Below the pieces are notes generated by a model. It saw nothing but the letters and a program-made list of their open reading frames with translations, did not search any database and had not been told where the DNA came from. From Armatimonadota bacterium (lineage in GTDB: Bacteria; Armatimonadota; JAAZEB01): 19,213 bases of DNA. Where the stretch lies: positions 1 through 19,213 of the forward strand of contig DUUU01000627.1 of NCBI GenBank assembly GCA_012841485.1. Reading direction: 5' to 3'. Made by a program: the position numbers and the translations under genes. Shown piece by piece: positions 13,165-19,213 of this stretch (position 1 is its first letter; every line of letters starts with the position of its first letter).

Positions 13165-13818
13165 ATGGCAAGTGAGTCCGTACAGGATTACCTGAAGACT
13201 ATCTACAAGCTGAGCCGTGACCAGGAGAGCGTTTCCACCTCCGCGATTGCCGCGCGCCTCGATGTGGCGCCGGCATCGGTGACGAAGATGGTAAAGCGCC
13301 TCGCGGATGAGGGTTACCTGAGGCATACCCCCTATCAGGGGGTCGCGCTCACGAAGGCGGGGGAGCAGGTGGCACTGCGCACCATCCGGCACCATCGCCT
13401 CTTGGAGCTGTATTTGGCCAGGGCGCTTGGATACCCATGGGACCTGGTCGATGCGGAGGCCGAGCGCCTCGAGCACGTGATCTCCGAGGAGATGGAGGCG
13501 CGCATCGACGCGGTTCTGGGCTACCCGACGGTGGATCCACATGGCCATGCCATTCCCTGCCGGGAGGGAACGCTGGTGGTGGAGGAGTGCTCTTCGCTCG
13601 CCGAGGCCGAGCCGGGGATGCGTGTGCGCGTTTGCCAGGTAGATGATGCCAGCCCGGAGGTGTTGCGCCACCTGGGGCAGTTGGGCCTCTATCCCGGAGC
13701 CGTGGTGACAATACACGAGCGCCTCCCCTTCGGCGGGCACCTGCGCATCGAGGTGCAGGGGCGCGAGGCGCACCTTGGGATGGAACCCGCCGGACACGTC
13801 TTTGTCGCCCCGGAATAA
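13165..13818 (+). CDS. DtxR/MntR-family metal-dependent repressor with C-terminal FeoA domain
   Basis: 217 residues from the ATG at 13165. Such proteins bind Mn(II) or Fe(II) and then repress metal-uptake genes. The N-terminal winged helix runs from SVQDYLKTIYKLSRD through VSTSAIAARLDVAPASVTKM. The dimerisation/metal domain has RHHRLLELYLARAL and AEAERLEHVISEEMEARID. The C-terminal 75 residues are an SH3-like FeoA domain (GMRVRVCQV, LGLYPGAVVTI, EAHLGMEPAGHVFV). By alignment from memory with B. subtilis MntR, D8, H77, E100, E103 and H104 match MntR D8, H77, E99, E102 and H103. MntR E11 is Lys here. These residues favour manganese over iron selectivity, but this is inference. No transporter gene lies alongside. 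Confidence 0.9.
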   Translation: MASESVQDYLKTIYKLSRDQESVSTSAIAARLDVAPASVTKMVKRLADEGYLRHTPYQGVALTKAGEQVALRTIRHHRLLELYLARALGYPWDLVDAEAERLEHVISEEMEARIDAVLGYPTVDPHGHAIPCREGTLVVEECSSLAEAEPGMRVRVCQVDDASPEVLRHLGQLGLYPGAVVTIHERLPFGGHLRIEVQGREAHLGMEPAGHVFVAPE

Positions 13819-14198
13819 CTCCTCGCCGGCCGTCTTGTGTGAGCGCCACTCTCTCCCGGTGGAGCACGCCGGGCCGCCCGATGCCCTTGCCTGCTCCTGG
13901 CGCCCGGGAACCGGGGAGGTGGCCGGCCGATTCCACACCAGAATACCAGCGAATCGCACGAGAATACCAACGGCCGCCAGCAGGAAAGGCGCCCGCGCGC
14001 CGGGAATAAAAAGCGTGGGAAGTCCGGCTGCGGCCGGCCAGAAGCTCGCTTTTGGGGGCCGAACTCGCGCAGGCTTCCCCGCGAACGGGGCGTGTCCCAG
14101 GTGGATGCGCCGTGTTACCGCTGGAAACGGCGGCGTGGGAAGCACTGCGCTGGGTATGCGGGCCCGGCCAGTAACGAAGCAAACGAGGAGGAGACACT
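13819..14198 (+). other. 380-bp leader region of the one-carbon gene block
   Basis: No gene is seen. It contains GAATACCA twice, at 13941-13948 and 13962-13969, exactly 21 bp apart (two helical turns). It also has the 10-mer GCGTGGGAAG twice (14013-14022 and 14133-14142). A GAGGAGGAG ribosome-binding site ends the region. I looked for cobalamin, SAM and THF riboswitch cores and found none convincing. No strong sigma-70 promoter is visible. Confidence 0.4.
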
Positions 14199-14843
14199 AT
14201 GCCGTCCCTGCTGGAGAACCTGGCGCAGTATGTCATCGACGGCAACGCGCAGAAGGCCAAGGAGACGACTGATGAGGCGCTGGCACAGAAGGTGCCCGTG
14301 GCCGACATCATCAACAAGGGTCTGGTCGCCGGTATGCAGGTGGTAGGCCAGAAGTTCAAGTGCAACGAGTTCTACATCCCCGAAGTCCTCATGGCCGCGC
14401 GCGCGATGAAGCAGTCGATGGAGAAGCTGCGCCCCCTCATCGCCGAGTCTGGTATTCAGCCCATCGCCCGGGTTGCCATCGGCACCGTCCAGGGCGATCT
14501 GCATGATATCGGCAAGAACTTGGTGGGCATGATGCTCGAGGGCGCCGGCTTTGAGGTGATCGACCTGGGCACGGATGTCAGCCCTGCGAAGTTCGTCGAG
14601 GCGGTGCGAGAGCACAAGGCAGAAGCCATCGGGCTTTCGGCGCTGCTGACCACCACGATGCCGGCGATGAAGGAGACGATCGCGGCGCTTCAGGAAGCTG
14701 GCCTGCGCGATAGGGTCTCCGTGATGGTGGGTGGGGCGCCGCTCACACAGGCGTATGCCGACGAGATCGGTGCCGATGGCTACGCGCCGGATGCCGCCAG
14801 CGCCGTCGATACGGCCAAGCAGCTGCTCCGCATCACCGCCTGA
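14199..14843 (+). CDS. Corrinoid (B12-binding) protein of the MtbC/MttC methyltransferase family
   Basis: 214 residues from the ATG at 14199, behind GAGGAGGAG. These proteins carry a methylcobamide that shuttles methyl groups between a substrate-specific methyltransferase and an acceptor methyltransferase. Residues 1-80 are the four-helix cap domain (ALAQKVPVADIINKGLVAGM, YIPEVLMAARAMKQSME). Residues 88-210 are the Rossmann B12 domain with the base-off/His-on motif GDLHDIGKN, where H102 is the lower cobalt ligand. SALLTTTMPAM (147-157) and GGAPLTQAYADEIGADGYA (178-196) complete the motif set. It is the first gene of a same-strand series leading to an AcsE-like methyltransferase and a UroD-type protein, which are its likely partners. 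Confidence 0.94.
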   Translation: MPSLLENLAQYVIDGNAQKAKETTDEALAQKVPVADIINKGLVAGMQVVGQKFKCNEFYIPEVLMAARAMKQSMEKLRPLIAESGIQPIARVAIGTVQGDLHDIGKNLVGMMLEGAGFEVIDLGTDVSPAKFVEAVREHKAEAIGLSALLTTTMPAMKETIAALQEAGLRDRVSVMVGGAPLTQAYADEIGADGYAPDAASAVDTAKQLLRITA

Positions 14844-15208
14844 GCATGCTTTCGGGGCGAGGCGTTTCGGACGAGCAAGAACGTTCGCTATCCCGGCGTC
14901 CCTGAACGCGCCGCCGCCTCCGCGCGGGAGACGAGGGCGTGGCCTTTAGCAGTTCACGATGGGGGCGCCCGCGAGACCTGAGGGCGTGTGTTCGGCCGGG
15001 CCTCGCCCCTTCTTTTGGGAGAGCGAGCTCCGAGCGGCCTCTCTTTCCGAGGGGGTGGCGGTCGCGCGTGCTGCCGGCGCTGGCTCCAGAAAGGCCGCGA
15101 TGGAGCTCCGCTCTCCCTGTCCCCTCTCTACCCCGCGGAGGATTCGCGCGCGCTGGTCGCGCCTCCTTACCCCATGCGCCACGGCGGTGCGTCCCGGGAG
15201 GTAAATCA
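14844..15208 (+). other. 365-bp spacer between the corrinoid protein and the methyl-THF methyltransferase
   Basis: The frame upstream of the methyltransferase is open for 90 codons, but its translation is Arg/Pro-rich and matches nothing in the family. I see no gene, convincing promoter or terminator. The spacer ends in a good GGGAGG ribosome-binding site. Its length suggests the downstream genes may have their own promoter or a structured leader. Confidence 0.4.
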
Positions 15209-16006
15209 ATGCTGATCATTGGTGAGCGGTTGAATAGCACCCGTAAGAGCGTCGGCGAGGCGGTGAAGGCCCGCGATGCGCAGTTCATCCGAGAGGAAGC
15301 GGTGCAGCAGGCGGAAGCCGGCGCGCACTTCCTCGACTGCAATGCAGCGGTCGTCGGCGTCGAAGCCGAGCCGGAAGCGCTCGTCTGGATGGTGGAGACG
15401 TGCCAGGAGGCCACCGGGTTGCCTTGCGCCATCGACTCGCCGAACCCGGTGGCGCTGGAGGCCGCGCTGAGGGTTCACAAGGGCCAGGCGCTCATCAACT
15501 CCATCACCGCCGAGAGCGAAAAGTTCGCGCGGATTCTGCCGCTCGTGACGGCGCACAAGGCGAGGGTGGTGGCGCTTTGCATGGGCGATGGCGGCATCCC
15601 GCAGACGGCGGAGGCGCGGATTCAGGCGGCGGAGTTCCTGATGGAGAACCTCACGGCGGCAGGAGTGGCGCCTGAGCAGGTCTATCTCGATCCGCTCGTC
15701 TTCCCGGTGAGCACCAACAGCCGCGCAGGTCTGGATGTCCTGGAGACGATCCGCCATATCCACGCGACGCACTCCGGCGTCCACACGGTTTGCGGTCTCA
15801 GCAACGTCTCCTATGGGCTGCCGGCGCGCAAGCTCCTGAACCGCGCGTTTCTGGTGCTGTGCATGGGCGCGGGGCTGGATGCGGTGATCGCCGACCCGCT
15901 GGATGGGGCGCTGATGGCGCTCATCTACGCGAGCGAGGCGCTCCTGGATCGGGATGAGTATTGCGCCAACTACCTTTCGTTGGCGCGTCAGGGGAAGCTT
16001 TCGTAA
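15209..16006 (+). CDS. Methyltetrahydrofolate:corrinoid protein methyltransferase (AcsE-like, pterin-binding TIM barrel)
   Basis: 265 residues from the ATG at 15209 with GGGAGG upstream; Moorella AcsE is about 262. The enzyme moves a methyl group between methyl-THF and the cobalt of a corrinoid protein. Residues match AcsE throughout: MLIIGERLN at the start, LDCNAA (42-47; usually LDxN), CAIDS with D76, INSI with N97, YLDPLVFP with D161, CGLSNVSYGLP with N199, and GLDAVIADPLD near the end. D76, N97, D161 and N199 correspond to the pterin-binding D75, N96, D160 and N199 of AcsE. It is followed after 22 bp by formate-THF ligase. No CODH/ACS genes are in view, so direction and partner are open. 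Confidence 0.92.
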   Translation: MLIIGERLNSTRKSVGEAVKARDAQFIREEAVQQAEAGAHFLDCNAAVVGVEAEPEALVWMVETCQEATGLPCAIDSPNPVALEAALRVHKGQALINSITAESEKFARILPLVTAHKARVVALCMGDGGIPQTAEARIQAAEFLMENLTAAGVAPEQVYLDPLVFPVSTNSRAGLDVLETIRHIHATHSGVHTVCGLSNVSYGLPARKLLNRAFLVLCMGAGLDAVIADPLDGALMALIYASEALLDRDEYCANYLSLARQGKLS

Positions 16007-16028
16007 CACGCGACACCGGAGGAACACG

Positions 16029-17696
16029 ATGGCCGATGATCTTTCCATTGCCCGGGCGGCCGTGCTGCGGCCGGTGACTGAGGTGGCTGCGCGCCTGGGA
16101 GTGCGGCCGGACGAGCTGGAGCTCTACGGCGAGCACAAGGCGAAGATCAAGCCGGAGGCGCTGGCGCGCCGCGCCGACGCGCCAGCCGGCAAGCTGCTCC
16201 TCGTCACTGCCATGACGCCGACGCCTGCCGGGGAGGGGAAGACCACCCTCGCGATTGGCCTGGCCCAAGGCCTGGCGCGCAATGGGCTGCGCGCGTGTGT
16301 CGCCGTGCGCGAGCCCTCGCTCGGGCCCGTCTTCGGCGTGAAGGGTGGCGCCACGGGAGGGGGATACGCCCAGGTGCTCCCCATGGAGGAGATCAACCTC
16401 CACTTCACCGGCGATATCCACGCCGTGACGACGGCGCACAACCTTCTCGCCGCCCTGGCCGATAATGCCTTGCACCAGGGCAAGGTGCCCGATCTGGACC
16501 CCCGACGCATCGCGTTCCCGCGCGTGCTCGACCTGTGCGATCGTGCCCTGCGCCATGTCGTGCTCGGCCTGGGCGGGCCTGCTGATGGCGTGCCCCGCCA
16601 GGGGGGCTTTGAGATCACGGCCGCCTCGGAGGTGATGGCGATCCTGGCCCTGGCCGGCGGCTTGCAGGATCTGCGCGAGCGTCTGGGGCGGATCATCATC
16701 GGCTACACCACCGCCGGCAAGCCGGTCACCGCCGCTGAGATCGAGGCCACGGGTGCCATGCTCGCCGTCCTCCGCGAGGCCCTCAAGCCAAACCTGGTAC
16801 AGACGATTGAAGGCGGGCCGGCGTTCGTCCATGCCGGCCCCTTCGGCAACGTGGGCCCCGGGGTGAGCAGCCTCATGGCGACGCGCCTCGGCTTGCGCAC
16901 CGCCGATTATTGCATCACCGAGGCGGGCTTTGGATCCGAGTTGGGCGCGGAGAAGTTCTTCGACATCAAGTGTCGCTGCGGTGGGTTGACGCCGAACGCG
17001 GCGCTGGTCAGCGCGACCATCCGCGCCTTGAAGTACCAGGCGGGGAAGCCGCTTGCTACGCTGGCCGAGCCGGATGTGGACGCCGTGAGGGCGGGCCTGG
17101 CCAACCTGGAAAAACACGTGGAGAACGTGCAGGCCTTCGGCGTTCCCGTAGGCGTGGCCCTCAATCGCTTCACCACCGATACCCGCGAGGAGATCAACGC
17201 GGTGTTCGAGGCCATGGCGCGCCGGGACGTGCCCGTCGCCCTCGCCGATGTGTGGGCCAGGGGCGGTGAGGGAGGGCGCGACATCGCCAGGATGATGGTG
17301 GATCTCGCTGACCAGCCCTCCGGCTACCGCCCCCTCTATGACCTGGAGGAGCCGGTGCGCGCCAAAATCGAGAGGATTGCCAAGCGCATGTACGGTGCCG
17401 AGGGTGTGGAATATACCCGTGAAGCAGAGAAGCGCCTGAAGGAGATTGACGCGCACGGCTATGGCAACCTCGCCATCTGCATGGCAAAGACCCAGAACTC
17501 CCTCTCGGATCAGGCGGCGCTGCGCGGGCGCCCGACCGGGTTCAAGGTGACCGTGCGTGACATGAAGGTGTTTGCCGGCGCCGGCTACATCGTCGTCTAC
17601 GCGGGGAATATCCTGACGATGCCGGGTCTGCCGCAGGTGCCCGCGGCCACCCGCATCAACGTGAACGAGGAGTGGGGCATCGAGGGGCTCTTCTGA
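16029..17696 (+). CDS. fhs: Formate-tetrahydrofolate ligase
   Basis: 555 residues from the ATG at 16029, with GGAGGA upstream; family members are about 555-560. The frame is open 25 codons earlier but overlaps the preceding gene. It makes 10-formyl-THF from formate, THF and ATP, the entry step of the methyl branch of the Wood-Ljungdahl pathway and of other C1 routes. Visible motifs: VTAMTPTPAGEGKTT with the P-loop at 65-72, REPSLGPVFGVKGGATGGGYAQV, INLHFTGDIHA, ASEVMAILALA, and the typical ending WGIEGLF. The loop usually PRExGFDI reads PRQGGFEI here, with Gln in place of Glu. The 22-bp spacing makes it an operon partner of the AcsE-like gene. Confidence 0.97.
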   Translation: MADDLSIARAAVLRPVTEVAARLGVRPDELELYGEHKAKIKPEALARRADAPAGKLLLVTAMTPTPAGEGKTTLAIGLAQGLARNGLRACVAVREPSLGPVFGVKGGATGGGYAQVLPMEEINLHFTGDIHAVTTAHNLLAALADNALHQGKVPDLDPRRIAFPRVLDLCDRALRHVVLGLGGPADGVPRQGGFEITAASEVMAILALAGGLQDLRERLGRIIIGYTTAGKPVTAAEIEATGAMLAVLREALKPNLVQTIEGGPAFVHAGPFGNVGPGVSSLMATRLGLRTADYCITEAGFGSELGAEKFFDIKCRCGGLTPNAALVSATIRALKYQAGKPLATLAEPDVDAVRAGLANLEKHVENVQAFGVPVGVALNRFTTDTREEINAVFEAMARRDVPVALADVWARGGEGGRDIARMMVDLADQPSGYRPLYDLEEPVRAKIERIAKRMYGAEGVEYTREAEKRLKEIDAHGYGNLAICMAKTQNSLSDQAALRGRPTGFKVTVRDMKVFAGAGYIVVYAGNILTMPGLPQVPAATRINVNEEWGIEGLF

Positions 17697-18028
17697 CGGG
17701 CGTGTTGGCCTCCGGCCTCGGCATACTCCCCAGAAAGGACGCTGAACCACAAGGTGGTGTGTCGGGTCCTCTGTGGTGTGGCGGGAGATCGGGCCCGCGA
17801 CGAACCGGGTGTTGAGCACCCTCCCAGGCGCGTGGCGCCCGGCCGTTGGTACCTGTCGCTGCCATGCGCCAGGCGAGGTCCGGCAGGAGCACGCCACGAT
17901 CACCACGGCTGGGAGTATGGAAACAGGGGCAGAGTTTGAGCGGATCGTGTGAGGGGGACAAGCACGCAACAGGGGTAGGCCGGCGGGAGCCAGACACCAA
18001 GGGGCCGCTCGCCGGCATCAAGGGCGGG
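17697..18028 (+). other. 332-bp spacer between fhs and the siroheme/4Fe-4S protein gene
   Basis: No gene is supported; upstream extension of the next frame uses a TTG start and non-homologous sequence. It contains a small hairpin ACCAC-AAG-GTGGT (17746-17758) and a CCTCTGTGG block (17768-17776) that matches the arms of the hairpin at 5729-5802. A GAGCCAGACACC string (about 17984-17995) resembles a B12 box, but the rest of a cobalamin riboswitch is not convincing. Confidence 0.4.
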
Positions 18029-18886
18029 ATGAGTGACTTCAGTGATCCATCGGATTGCCGGCTCTCGCTGCGCCTGCGGGCTCCGGAGGGCATGCTCTCG
18101 GCGGACCAGCTGATGGTCCTGGGCGATGTCGTTCGACGGCATGGGATCGGTTTCGTGCGGATCGTGGGACGCAGTGGCCTGGAGGTGCCGGGGATCGCCT
18201 GCGAGGAGATCCAAACGGCCAAGGCGCTTCTCGATGCCTGCGGCTTGGGAACTACGAGCGAGGGCGCGACGGGAGGCGCGCTCTCCGTCTGCTCCGGGCA
18301 GGGCCGGTGCGCCAGCTACTTCGTGGATGCCGGCTCCTTGGCAATGGCCCTGAGCGGGCTCCTCGAGAGCGAAGCCATCCCGATCCCCGTGCGTGTCGCG
18401 ATCTCGGGCTGTGCCGAAGCGTGTAGCTGCCCCCAGACCGCCGACATCGGGTTTGTTGGCATCGTCGAGCCGATCCTCGTCCGGGGGGAGTGCCAGGGGA
18501 ATGGCACGTGCGTCGAGGCGTGCAAGGAGGGGGCGCTAGTCATGCGCCGCGGCCTGCCACGGCGCGACCCCCAGCGGTGCAACTTCTGCGGCGACTGTGT
18601 CGCGGCGTGTGATTACAACGCTTTGCGCCCGGCGCGCGCCGGCTATACGGTTTACGTGGGCGGGAAGGCGGGCCGCCGGCCTTGCCTGGGGACGGAACTC
18701 GCACGCTTCGTCTCCGAGGAGGATGCTCCCGAGGTGGCCGCGCGCGTGATCGGCTTTGTGAGCGAGCGAGCCCGGCCTCGCGAGACCTTCGGCGCGGTGC
18801 TTCGCCGGGTTGGCCTCGATGCGCTCCGCAGTTACGCCATCACTCGCCCATCCCAGCGCACCCGCCCCCAGGAGATGATGCCATGA
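18029..18886 (+). CDS. Small sulfite/nitrite-reductase-like protein with siroheme-4Fe-4S and ferredoxin domains
   Basis: 285 residues from the ATG at 18029. Homology to the ferredoxin-like half-domain of nitrite/sulfite reductases begins a few residues in (RLSLRLRAPEGMLSADQL). The coupled siroheme/4Fe-4S motif is present as C88-x5-C94 and C128-x3-C132 (ISGCAEACSCPQTADIGFVG). A ferredoxin insert follows: C155, C161 and C165 (C-x5-C-x3-C, degenerate), then C184-x2-C187-x2-C190-x3-C194 (complete). The segment YTVYVGGKAGRRP is the usual end of the reductase fold. This is the layout of AsrC and of the small dissimilatory-sulfite-reductase-like (Dsr-LP) proteins, whose functions are mostly unknown. 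Its stop overlaps the UroD-family start (ATGA), so the two are coupled. A redox role in corrinoid methyl transfer is inferred. Confidence 0.85.
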   Translation: MSDFSDPSDCRLSLRLRAPEGMLSADQLMVLGDVVRRHGIGFVRIVGRSGLEVPGIACEEIQTAKALLDACGLGTTSEGATGGALSVCSGQGRCASYFVDAGSLAMALSGLLESEAIPIPVRVAISGCAEACSCPQTADIGFVGIVEPILVRGECQGNGTCVEACKEGALVMRRGLPRRDPQRCNFCGDCVAACDYNALRPARAGYTVYVGGKAGRRPCLGTELARFVSEEDAPEVAARVIGFVSERARPRETFGAVLRRVGLDALRSYAITRPSQRTRPQEMMP

Positions 18887-19213
18887 CCTCCCGCGAGCGA
18901 ATCCTGACTACCCTCCGGCACCAGGAGCCGGGTCGCGTGCCGTTTGATCTGGGTTCCACCAAGGTGACCGGAATCCACCGCGTTGCCTATGAGCGCCTGC
19001 GTCCGGCTCTCGGTCTGGAGCCTCGCGAAGCAGCGATCAGCGACCTCACCCAACAGCTTGCCGCCGTCGATGAAGATCTCCTTCAGGCCCTGCACGTCGA
19101 CACGCGGGGTGTTGCCAGTGGCGATCCCGCCGGCTGGAAGCCGTGCATCCGGGAGGAGGGCCGCTACCGCAGCTTCACCGATGCCTGGGGACTGTCCCGT
19201 CGCATGCCCCGCG
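18883..19213 (+). CDS. Uroporphyrinogen decarboxylase (URO-D) family protein, N-terminal part, possible corrinoid methyltransferase
   Basis: About 110 residues are visible before the right edge. The start ATG at 18883 overlaps the previous stop as ATGA. The opening MTSRERILTTLRHQEPGRVPFDLG is typical of the URO-D-like branch that includes MtaA, MtbA, CmuA and O-demethylase methyltransferases, as well as many uncharacterised members. True haem-pathway HemE proteins start differently. The zinc-binding His/Cys motif that would mark a methyltransferase is C-terminal and out of view. Coupling to the siroheme/FeS gene and the presence of a corrinoid protein upstream support a methyltransferase role. 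Confidence 0.85.
   Translation, partial: MTSRERILTTLRHQEPGRVPFDLGSTKVTGIHRVAYERLRPALGLEPREAAISDLTQQLAAVDEDLLQALHVDTRGVASGDPAGWKPCIREEGRYRSFTDAWGLSRRMPR

Noticed and set aside
12916..14145. 409-codon minus-strand frame over the DtxR-like gene
   Set aside because: It is antisense to a clear winged-helix/FeoA protein with its own near-consensus promoter.
13819..14198. THF or SAM riboswitch before the corrinoid protein gene
   Set aside because: No matching core was found by eye; only short direct repeats are visible.
15921..17969. 682-codon open frame on the minus strand opposite fhs
   Set aside because: The plus-strand frame is a full formate-THF ligase with P-loop and family ending. The antisense frame is Arg/His-rich and is a product of high GC third positions.
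17920..18028. Possible cobalamin riboswitch upstream of the siroheme/FeS gene (GAGCCAGACACC resembles a B12 box)
   Set aside because: The other conserved elements, notably the GGTG-AAxCC and GCGGxCCCGCCACTG core, are not found in the right order. A covariance search with the cobalamin riboswitch model would settle it.
1..19213. CRISPR array, insertion sequence, prophage or toxin-antitoxin genes
   Set aside because: No regular repeat-spacer pattern, transposase, integrase or paired small toxin/antitoxin genes were found on either strand.

Overview
The window is high-GC bacterial chromosome, densely coded, with transcription blocks that switch strand at about 3.85, 5.75 and 12.6-13.1 kb. The left end resembles the replication/SRP neighbourhood of Bacillus-type genomes: tRNA-Ser, a large Alu-domain-containing SRP RNA, dnaX, ebfC and recR, followed by pdxS. 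A tRNA-Sec gene shows the organism decodes UGA as selenocysteine. The large SRP RNA, the tRNA-Ser/SRP/dnaX/ebfC/recR order and the corrinoid/formyl-THF genes suggest a Firmicutes-related or deep-branching lineage (Armatimonadota or Chloroflexota are possible). I cannot place it to phylum from this sequence alone.

Layout. 1-3853 (minus): tRNA-Ser(GGA) behind a near-consensus promoter, SRP RNA, dnaX, ebfC, recR and the start of pdxS. 4096-5718 (plus): an M14 zinc carboxypeptidase. 5729-5802: a long imperfect hairpin between convergent genes. 5807-11524 (minus): a small Cys-rich hypothetical protein, a YafK-like L,D-transpeptidase lipoprotein, tRNA-Arg(TCT), a Gfo/Idh/MocA oxidoreductase, the lipid II flippase MurJ overlapping a zinc-ribbon/TM/TPR-like protein, and tRNA-Sec(TCA). 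11957-12583 (minus): an ECF sigma factor with no anti-sigma gene visible next to it. 13165-13818 (plus): a DtxR/MntR-type regulator fused to a FeoA domain, behind a TTGACA-18-TATGAT promoter.

14199-19213 (plus) is the most interesting block. It encodes a one-carbon module: a corrinoid protein (MtbC/MttC type), an AcsE-like methyl-THF:corrinoid methyltransferase, formate-THF ligase, a small siroheme/4Fe-4S sulfite-reductase-like protein, and, coupled to it by an ATGA overlap, the start of a uroporphyrinogen-decarboxylase-family protein of the kind that includes corrinoid methyltransferases. The inferred scheme is that the UroD-type enzyme methylates the corrinoid protein from an unknown methyl donor, the AcsE-like enzyme passes the methyl group to tetrahydrofolate (or the reverse), and formate-THF ligase joins the THF pool to formate. 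The small iron-sulfur/siroheme protein is the unexplained part and could be a redox partner or corrinoid reactivator. A nearby selC fits an anaerobic C1 lifestyle, but no selenoprotein is seen here.
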